From Chara braunii (taxonomy: Eukaryota > Streptophyta > Charophyceae > Charales > Characeae), in the NCBI GenBank assembly GCA_003427395.1, contig BFEA01000179.1, positions 338,436-387,567 of the forward strand: a stretch of 49,132 bases of DNA. The letters run 5' to 3'. A program made the translations under genes and the position numbers. Position 1 is the stretch's first letter. Each line of letters starts with the position of its first letter. The notes below the pieces were generated by a model. The model searched no databases. It was not told the origin of the DNA and worked only from the letters and a program-made list of their open reading frames with translations. This document shows positions 42,510 to 49,132 of the stretch, one piece after another.

Positions 42510-43090
42510 GGAAACTGGTACCAGACTGGTCCCCGTACTGTACGGGGAGCCGGTATAAGTACCGATGACACGTACGGTACCAGGGGCATTTCCGCAAAAG
42601 CCCCGAGGGCAGAACTGAAAAATGCGGTATTTGAAAGTGGCGCCCGAATTGCAGCATGGCGCCAGTTGTCCAAAATCCGACGGTACCAAAAGAGGAGTTT
42701 GGAAAAAGGGTGCCAGGCAGGGCTGGTCCCCGGATGGACCGGGGACCCCTACCCCATCCGCGGTCCTTCCGGTTGGACCGGCCGGTGGCCCGGGCCGGTT
42801 CCCTCCCGGTTGCCCTCAGCGCATTTTCGCTGGGGGCTGAATCTTTTTTTTGTCGGCGCGTATGTGTTCCCAAGGCCTCGTGGGGGCGGGCCCTGCCCCG
42901 CAATTTCGAAACCAGGTCCTGTAGGCCCGGATTTTTCAAGTACAGAAAGTGGCCAATCTTGGCCGCCGATCGTCGCAAATCAGCGGCAAAGATCAGCCAG
43001 GACCCCATTTCTATAAGAAAAGCGGGCAGAGGATATCCGCCGCTGATCTGTGCAGATCAGCAGCGGAGACCAGTCATGCGTTTTTCCTAA
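42510..43090. repeat. Hairpin-dense GC-rich segment
   Basis: Perfect inverted repeats include CCCCGTAC-T-GTACGGGG (42,532-42,548), GGTCCCCGG/CCGGGGACC (about 42,723-42,748) and CTGATCT/AGATCAG (about 43,043-43,060), plus GGTACC-related palindromes. A related CCGG-rich palindromic patch lies at 43,830-43,925. LTR-like character, but no PBS or TG...CA ends found. Confidence 0.65.
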
Positions 43091-43347
43091 GATGTGGGTC
43101 GGGTAGGCCCCTAATCCAATTTGTCATCTTGTGGTCCAATGGACCAGTTACCATTGGCAACATCTGATGCTCTTTCACCCTCAGCCACGAGGGGAACACT
43201 ATGCTTCTGATAAGACTCTGCTGAGATTATATCCTTCTGCGACGTCCCTGCCATCTGTGGAAAAAGTTATGGGTTCGGATTTTGGAATTGTGATTTCAGA
43301 GCCGTCCGAGGTGCAATCCGAAGAATGGACCTAAAATATAGGGCGTT

Positions 43348-43455
43348 GCTGCACTACTCTCGACATGCACAAAAGACAAAAATCTTGGCGGTGTATCTTT
43401 CCGAATTCTAGTGGAAGATTCACTCTCGTTTTGCACATTTCGAGAGTAGTGCAGC
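43348..43455. repeat. 16-bp perfect inverted repeat with 76-bp spacer
   Basis: GCTGCACTACTCTCGA at 43,348-43,363 and its complement at 43,440-43,455. The inner flanks (CATGCACA and TTTTGCACATT) do not add much pairing. It might be termini of a tiny MITE or a stem in RNA. Confidence 0.75.
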
Positions 43456-43685
43456 GAGGCCCATATTCTTCTCTCTATCTATTCTGCTGTCGAAATATAG
43501 TCTGGAAGAGCTATAATTTTGCGCAAGGACCTCCTCTCATCATATCTGGCTCAGCTCGTGGGGTATCAATATCAAATGATATACTCCACGAAGTGCTCCA
43601 GCGACGGGGGGGTCGGATAAGTGAACTTGCTTACTTGACCCCTCCCTGAGGAAGCCGTAGTTGCCTGAATATGTCAATGATAACC

Positions 43686-43686
43686 N
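43686..43686. other. Single N (assembly join)
   Basis: One ambiguous base before a C-rich run. Sequence continuity across this point should not be assumed. Confidence 0.9.
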
Positions 43687-44164
43687 CCTGCCCCCCTCTG
43701 GAAGCCCCCTGAAAAATGTTGTACCTTAAAAATTTTACTGCGGATTCGGACAGCTCTTGAAGAGCGCAGTCGGAATCTGCCCAAAAAAAAAAAAAAAAAA
43801 AAGATATTTGGGCACTTTTTTTTCAAAACCAAACCGGTTTCCCGGTTCACCCCCCCCTGGTCTGGTCCGGCTCCGGTTGGACCGGGGTAGCTCAACCGGC
43901 CGGTTGCCGGCCAAGCACTGGTGCCAGGCCGAAAACGGGATGCAGCAGAAACAGCAAAAAGATAGACCAGGGATCGAGCCGTGGTGGAGTCCGTAACAAT
44001 CAAGGCTATTTTCAACAAGAAATTGATAGACGCATACAGTTTAAGTACATATCAAGGTCTTAGTATTTATGCATTCTTTTGCCACCAGCATTTTGTTTTT
44101 GCCATGAACAAAACTCCGTTTCTTTTTCTTCCCGACAAGACCAGCACTCAATCTATGTTCCCTT

Positions 44165-44440
44165 CTTTCCTGGTGGCCTAATGGCACAGCCATGAACTGT
44201 TGATAAACAGGCCTGTGTTCGAGTCCTGCTAAGAGCAGATGAACAAAATACCTCTGAATTACCTGTGGGAGGTCAGTATTATGACGATACCTCAAGCTCA
44301 TCACCCTTTGAATCGTACACCCATGTAACTGTTGATCTGCAGACTTGAGTTCGATGAAAAGAAACGAGAGGAATGACTCTGAATTACCTGGGGCCAGTCA
44401 GTTCAAGGATGACACCTCAAGACCGTCGCCATTTATGGGG
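44165..44440 (+). mobile_element. tRNA-like SINE-type dimer
   Basis: TGGCCTAATGG at 44,174-44,184 fits a pol III A box (TRGCNNAGYGG with one mismatch) and TGTTCGAGTCC at 44,216-44,226 fits a B box (GGTTCGANTCC), with tRNA-like spacing. Pairing of the T and acceptor stems is poor, so it is not a functional tRNA. The following CTCTGAATTACCTG...CCTCAAG tail recurs after 133 bp behind a second, more decayed head (AACTGTTGAT at 44,195 and 44,328), giving a head-to-tail dimer. No poly(A) tail or target duplication was seen. Confidence 0.5.
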
Positions 44441-44553
44441 AAAGTCTTTTTGCAAAGAACGACCCTCAAAAGCATCATCTGTTAATGTACGACATAAATC
44501 AGGATGGCTGGAAAAATACATGCCAATCACCAAAAAAAAAAACTACAGTCAGC

Positions 44554-45003
44554 CTAAATCGAGAACACTTCCAACTGATAATGCTGTACTGTCCAAATGC
44601 ACTTCAACACAGGACAACTCGATGTCGGGAGGAATCTTGGGCACAGTGCGTCCTCCAGTTCTACGTCTCCTGGGCAGGAGACCAAGTTTTGCTCCTCCAC
44701 CCGCAGAACAGCCTGAAGCTCTCTTTCTTTCACCGTCCTTTTGGTGGCCAGGATGCGAGATGCCTTCGCCGTGGCGTTGGAGAGGCCGCCTACCAGCTGT
44801 GGAAACCTGGTAGTTTGTGTCCTGTGTGCCTCACAGACGTTGAGGATGTTCTCTTTCATGATTCGTGTCTCCTGCAGTGAACTGTTAACCTTGAAGTAGT
44901 CTGGTCCGTGCTTCAGCACTGTGTCCAATGCGATGCTGATGTGTATAAATTTGTGATCAAGCCCTGGGGTATAAGGTAGAGGTCTATGCGTGATGCTGAA
45001 ACG
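44554..45003 (-). pseudogene. LINE ORF2 endonuclease-to-RT linker, inverted 5' segment
   Basis: An open frame on the minus strand contains LDHKFIHISIALDTVLKHGP and DYFKVNSSLQETRI, matching the end of the LINE endonuclease and the G-P-x-[YF]-[WF]-K-[LV]-N segment that follows it, then a charged linker (KERELQAVLRVEEQNL). The catalytic part of the endonuclease is absent. It abuts, in opposite orientation, the RT fragment on the + strand that starts at about 45,090. Confidence 0.6.
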
Positions 45004-45089
45004 TTCTAGCTACGGTTACGTTGGTAAGTAAAGATTTGTCTGTTGATTGGGAGATCCGCAGGGGTCGACAGCTAGCACCAACAACCGCT

Positions 45090-45621
45090 TCCATATCGAT
45101 CAAACGGGCTTCATTCCATCGCGCTTCTTCCTCAATAACGTCATAACGTTGTCGGAGTATGCTTGCTACATTATGAAACTTCAAGAAGGCATAAGGCCAG
45201 GCCAATTGGAACTTCCAACAGCAATGCATGGAAAAAATGGGAGTCGGACCCAACTTCCGAAGATGGGTACAGGTCCTGTACAACCACGCCCACGGATAAG
45301 CGCAAGTCAACGGATTCCTGTCACCACCGTACAGGATGTCCCGATTGGTCAGACAAGGAGACCGGTTGGCGGCCCCACTTCCTGTTCACAATGGAAGCAG
45401 TAGTATCTTTTCTGTGCAAAGATCCGTCTATCAACAGGCTGATAGCGGAACCTGCCCTACCCTTCCACGAAGTCCTTCTGTAAGCCACTCTCCTCTTCGC
45501 AAACAATCGCACGGCGCAGATAAAGCCTCCAGCACCTCCTCCTTCGAGGCGTTGACGAGAGCCATAAAGCCTTCCAGCTGGCCTCCGAAATAAGGGTCAA
45601 CTGGCAGAAAACGATGGGATA
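45090..45621 (+). pseudogene. LINE (L1-like) reverse transcriptase remnant
   Basis: Non-LTR retrotransposon RT. HIDQTGFIPSRFFLNNV starts at 45,092 (family: QTGFIPGRxxxDN). After a frame change, FKKA-stop-GQANW at 45,180-45,209 stands where FKKAYD(x)xxW is expected, so the catalytic Asp is Gly and the Tyr a stop. Then MGVGPNFRRWVQVLYN, LVRQGDRLA and LFLFTMEAV. The second catalytic site reads LLFANN at 45,493-45,507 in place of LLFADD. Several stops and at least two frameshifts complete the loss. The region upstream of QTGF is missing. Confidence 0.8.
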
Positions 45622-46212
45622 GTGGATATCAGACACACCACAACCCCCGGCGGAAATCACACCGGCAGGGTCTATATGGCAGGATCCAAAGACTCCACTT
45701 CGCTACCTAGGCAACAAACTCACCAATGCAGCACACCACGCAATGGCTCCAGAAATCCTCACCAAGACGCTACGAAAGCCGGGCACATTATCCAGCAAAT
45801 ATACACCCGTCTTCAGCCGGGTGTTGGTGCTGAACGCCTCTATCTTCTCCATGCTCTGGTACACGGCCTCCTTTTGGACACCAACGATGCAGACGGCCGG
45901 CACCCTCAAGAAACTAGCAACTGCGCACCTGTGGACAGGCAACCCCTCAAGAACTAACCATATAGCCAAGGTGGCGTGCATCCACCTCAAGTAAAGGCAC
46001 TGCACACCAAGTCGGGGATCAAACTGCTCACCCAGGTGAACCTACCCTGAGTCACTCTGGCCCTGCACCGGATTTAGTCAACTACCAATAGCCAGCACAC
46101 ACCCCAACATGCAAGGCCTTTTCTGTCTAATGGCCACGTCCTGGTCAATCCGGCATAGGACACCCCGACAGCAGGACCACCAACAGCAGGAGCTTCAACA
46201 GCAGCAAGAGCT
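45622..46212 (+). pseudogene. LINE post-RT (thumb/connection) region
   Basis: 45,743-45,994 reads MAPEILTKTLRKPGTLS, SRVLVLNASIFSMLWYTASF and HLWTGNPSRTNHIAKVACI, the typical LINE region after RT (xRxxVLNxSI...YxxSxW...FLWxG...AK). The next part, 45,995-46,212, is coding-like with stops, then is cut by a poly(A)-tailed insertion at 46,228. Confidence 0.78.
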
Positions 46213-46611
46213 AAGAAACTGCTCAGACTAAATGACCCACAAGGAATTCACACTTCAGAGCCACATGAGATGTTCCAGGATTATGTCAGTTCTAATCTCT
46301 GTTGTCCTTGCATTTTCGTTTTACTGACAGATTCCCACAGACGGATCTGAGAGGGGACTAAAGGAAAGGGAAGCCGACAGTCAATCCTCCAATTCAGTGG
46401 AGTAATCAACGCTGATCAGGGACCCTTCGGCCAGACGGAAGGGGGCATGTGTGTGCAATGATGTAATTCTGCTATTTTGACTTGCCGGGGGAATAGGAAC
46501 CGGACTGAGGCTCCCCAGAATGGATATGGAGCCAGGGACCATAAGGACCTGTCTAAAAAAAAAAGAAAAAGAAAAAAAGAAAAAAAAAAAAAAAAAAAGA
46601 AACTGCTCAGA
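46213..46611 (+). mobile_element. Poly(A)-tailed insertion with 15-bp target-site duplication
   Basis: AAGAAACTGCTCAGA at 46,213-46,227 is repeated exactly at 46,597-46,611. Between them are 369 bp ending in a long A-rich tail with G interruptions (46,553-46,596). The flanking LINE translation resumes after the second copy (EYRTYLIKIWREIHPAKV), showing the insertion site is inside the LINE. No pol III boxes or coding sequence were recognised in the insert, so it may be a SINE without clear head, a truncated LINE or a processed transcript. Confidence 0.8.
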
Positions 46612-47875
46612 GTACCGGACGTACCTGATCAAGATATGGAGGGAGATTCACCCGGCGAAGGTGTGTGAGCCAGCAAACAGGGAAGAAGTGTTACGCCAGC
46701 CTCTATTCTGTAACCAATGGTTGAAGGACCAGGCGGATCAACCCTGAACACTCACGACACAGGACAGCAGATGGATCACCTGGCTGAAGCACCAAACCTC
46801 TAGAACCAAGAGCACAACAGATGGAAGATGCACACAGAGCTGAGGGAGACACTCGAGGGTTGCCACAACCCGCAGACGAACCGATCAGTCCCACAAGACT
46901 GGCTGGAATTGCTGCAGCGACCGAGCAAATTGAAGAGCGGAGACTGGGCAACTTGGACTTGGGAGAACACTCCGACTGAGGTGATGTCATTTGTCAAAAA
47001 AGTGGGTCCATCCGACCAGTCGACACTGTGGACCATGCACGATATAGAGAAACCGGGCCACAGTTAGTGCAGTTGCCAAGGTCATTTGGGTTAGGGTTTT
47101 AGCCAAAACCCATCTCCTCCGAAGAGTCCGAGTGATCGAGGACGAAGACTACAGAATCTACAACACCACGACGAGCATACGGGATCTGGAGTTCGACCTG
47201 GCAGAGTGGGCTTGGAAAACAACCACTGCCACAACAAGAGTGGCGAGCTGGACCAGCATCTTGGACTACAATACCAGATTGGGCTCCAGACTGAGAAGAA
47301 GGTCAGTCAACACGCAGCAAATCCTCACGCAACGGTGGGACAAGCACCTCGCCAGGGGTTTGCAAAACCGCACTAACATATCCTGGCGAGTGCCATTGTC
47401 CATCCGGAACACAAGGGTGAGAAGCCTGAAGTGGCTGATTTATTACTACTCGCCGGTCAGCCAGTGGCTCAGCAAACATAGATCCCCAGCCGCTCGAACG
47501 GACTTCGACAAAATCTGCACCCACTGCGAGGATGGCAGTCCAGAAGACCTTCCATTGCTTACTCACTTGCCAGCAGGCAGCCAACTCTGGGGCAGATCGA
47601 CAAACCTGTGGGAAGCAGTCACAACCACCCCCCTGCCAGACAACCCAGTGCCCACACTCACCGGCCTCAAAGAATCATGCCTGCAGGAGAAGTGGCAACA
47701 CACACTATCGAAGACTCCGCCCACTGACACAGTGGGCAATTCGGAAGAAGCGCTGCAAGCAGACAATTGCTGGGCAAACGATGCATGGGATGGGCTGGTG
47801 CAGACCCTAATCACAGGGTACCTGTTACATGCACAGATATGCAATGTACGTAATGACCGAGGAACTGCAGTGTGA
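46612..47875 (+). pseudogene. LINE ORF2 C-terminal region
   Basis: Continuation of the LINE: YRTYLIKIWREIHPAKV to about 46,745, then MHTELRETLEGCHNPQ (46,828-47,067), then a long frame at 47,132-47,875 with WRVPLSIRNTRVRSLKW, a candidate zinc-binding piece (CTHCEDGSPEDLPLLTHL, resembling the CxxC...H region of LINE C-termini) and a terminal helix. Stops separate the pieces. No poly(A) tail follows, because LTR G begins shortly after. The 247-codon frame is the longest in the LINE, but I know no function for it outside ORF2. Confidence 0.6.
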
Positions 47876-47914
47876 TGAAAAGGACTGAATGGACAATACA
47901 GTGCCGACAGGGGG

Positions 47915-48059
47915 CCTGTAAGCCCTGGATTTCAGGCTTTCGGCCTGAAATTCAGGCTTTCGGCCTGAAGTTCAGGCTTTTGGCCTGAACACCGTCGGGC
48001 CTGCAAAATGGCCGTCGGGCCTGCAAAATGGCCCGTGTGTGCACGCGCTGCATGTAACA
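47915..48059 (-). mobile_element. Start of 3' LTR of element G (truncated)
   Basis: On the minus strand the LTR starts TGTTACATGCAGCGCG right after the polypurine tract. It holds two 20-bp repeats (47,992-48,011, 48,012-48,031) and three 20-bp hairpin units. Homology cannot be followed beyond about 47,915, where LINE sequence takes over, so only about 145 bp remain. Confidence 0.65.
47931..47990. repeat. Three tandem 20-bp hairpin units in LTR G
   Basis: TTCAGGC-N5-GCCTGAA repeats at 47,931, 47,951 and 47,971, each a perfect 7-bp stem with a 5-nt loop (TTTCG, TTTCG, TTTTG). Similar AGCCTGAAA words occur in LTR B, hinting at a related U3. Confidence 0.9.
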
Positions 48060-48071
48060 CCCCCCCCCTCC
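48060..48071 (-). promoter_or_regulatory. Polypurine tract of element G
   Basis: Minus-strand AGGAGGGGGGGG immediately precedes the TG of the LTR. This is the primer for plus-strand cDNA synthesis in LTR retrotransposons. It is the clearest PPT in the window. Confidence 0.8.
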
Positions 48072-49132
48072 TTGTGAAGTCAAGCCGGGGCGAGGGCGAA
48101 GCCGTCGATCTGAAGGTGGAACCTGGACGCGGCCGCGGCGTGGAGCCGAAGAAACCGGCTTGCCTTGCATCTTGCGTTCGTAGCGTGCGAGAACGTCTGG
48201 AGTTGTCGCTTGCAGTTCCGCACGGGTTAACCAACCGTCAGCTTGATGTGTGCAATAGGCAAAATGCCCCAAATACTCAGTTGGCTTGTTGCCAAAGCGT
48301 CGCTGGGAGATGATGTCGCCGACCTCCTGAAAACCATCCATAGAAGGTGGGTCTTGCGTACGTCTCCCGGGAAAGTCGTCCTGATCCGCTGGCGTGTAGA
48401 GAGCCAGTTTGGAGCAATGAAAGACAGGGTAGACAGGCAAGTGGCTAGGCACCTGAATCGTGAAGGAGGGTCCTTCTGGTGCGTCCCCAGCGGGCTCTAT
48501 GATCGGCCAAGGCCCCATCCATTTCGGGAGGAGCTTGCGAGAGACGTCTTGTTCAAGGCTGAATCCCGCTGCTGAAACCCAGATGAGGTCCCCGGTGCGG
48601 AATGGACAAGGAAGACACTGGCGATTTGCCTGTTGGCTCATGCGCTGCTGCGTCTTAGCCATCTGGTCGCGTGCCTTGACAAGAAGCTCTTGCATCCGAC
48701 GCAAGAAAAGAAGATGGTCGTCGCTCTCGGCCGTGCGTGGAGTAATTGTGTCCAACGGTGACGTGACCGACGAGCCGTGCTCGAACTTGAAGGGCGATAT
48801 CCCAAAAGTCGGGTGGATGGAAGAGTTGTAGGCCAACTCAACGTCCGGCAGTCGCTCAACCCAGTCTTTCTGGCCGGGGCGGATGCGAGTGCGAAGGAGA
48901 ACCTGTGCCGTTTGATGCGCCCTCTCCGTTTGGCCATCGGTCTAAGGGTGGCGAGCTGAACTGGGCTTGAGAGATGAGCCCCATCGCTTGATGAGCGCCA
49001 ACCAAAAATCGGACATGAACCGAGTGTCGCGGTCGCAGACGATCCCCTTGGGGTAACCCTTGGTGCGAATCCAACCGGCGTACAGAACCTCGGCCAACTC
49101 CGGTGCCTTGGCATGATAGCGACAAGGCAGAA
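48072..49132 (-). pseudogene. Integrase with chromodomain, element G (runs off the window)
   Basis: The minus-strand frame contains, from the window edge, CRYHAKAPELAEVLYAGW, GIVCDRDTRFMSDFW (catalytic Asp) and ARHP-stop-TDGQTERAHQ, where TAG replaces the expected Gln codon CAG; the catalytic Glu is present. From 48,836 the frame is open: SPFKFEHGSS, FRTGDLIWVSAAGFSLEQD (GPY/F module), YPVFHCSKL, and a chromodomain-like module (EVGDIISQRRFGNK, ELQATTPDVL). It reads through the PPT into the LTR and stops at 47,952. Compared with B' it is well kept, with one visible stop. The closest relative in the window is element B'. Confidence 0.85.

Noticed and set aside
42255-43090. 253-codon frame and neighbours as a gene
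   Set aside because: Covers a CA microsatellite and hairpin-rich non-coding sequence; no domain, and equally long frames exist on the other strand.
45000-45310. Minus-strand LINE coding upstream of 45,003
   Set aside because: It is the antisense of the clear + strand QTGFIPSRFFLNN RT motif; only the part left of about 45,003 looks genuinely coding on the minus strand.
1-49132. CRISPR array, bacterial operon or viral genome
   Set aside because: No regularly spaced direct repeats with unique spacers, no bacterial gene organisation; the repeats are tandem minisatellites and plant-type retroelements.

Overview
The window looks like a repeat-dominated stretch of a streptophyte (green plant lineage) nuclear genome. 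The evidence is several chromodomain-type Ty3/gypsy elements, primer-binding sites (PBS) matching the 3' ends of plant initiator tRNA-Met (TGGTATCRGAGC) and tRNA-Asp (TGGCGCCGTTGCCGGGGA), a hAT transposase relic, LINE remnants, telo-box motifs (TAGGGTTT) and very many microsatellites. A charophyte such as Chara is a guess only. I recognise no intact host gene; nearly all recognisable coding sequence is decayed transposon. Two single N characters (5605, 43686) mark assembly joins.

Layout. 1-1,560: polypurine repeat, 29-bp duplication, hAT remnant. 1,560-6,249 (+): element A (LTR, PBS, long leader, gag with two stops, degenerate protease), cut at 6,250 by a 314-bp LTR plus PBS (element D). 6,577-12,300: D-proximal sequence with hairpin repeats, telo-boxes, Pro/Ser/Ala-rich ORFs, tandem duplications and a striking run of seven perfect hairpins (9,983-10,257), the last with a TATA box in its loop. 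12,303-13,233 (+): LTR E with a tRNA-Asp PBS. 13,394-22,500 (-): one structurally complete chromovirus (element 1) with two LTRs of about 1.15 kb, PBS, gag, zinc knuckle, protease, RT, RNase H, integrase and chromodomain, all broken by stops and frameshifts, nested in AT-rich sequence next to E.

22,719-25,104 (+): 3' half of a chromovirus (integrase, chromodomain, LTR B'). 26,859-28,538 (+): PBS, leader and gag N-terminus of element C, interrupted by element B. 28,539-35,028 (+): element B with 5' LTR, PBS, gag, a tandemly duplicated protease, RT and RNase H but no integrase. 35,390-36,098: tandem repeats each ending in a poly(A) tract (minus strand). 36,230-38,270 (-): inverted second copy of the family A LTR and leader. 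38,270-44,160: microsatellites, minisatellites, a 51-nt G tract, inverted repeats and a short poly(A) insertion with a target-site duplication. 44,165-44,440: tRNA-like dimer. 44,554-47,875: LINE whose 5' part is inverted relative to its RT part, itself hit by a poly(A)-tailed insertion. 47,915-49,132 (-): 3' end of another chromovirus (element G), running off the window.

The elements do not cooperate in a host pathway; they record successive nested insertions. Best leads: the hairpin array with a TATA loop, a hydrophobic gag N-terminus shared by elements 1 and C, a leader motif shared by A, A' and C, the duplicated retropepsin, and the inverted LINE with a dated-in insertion.
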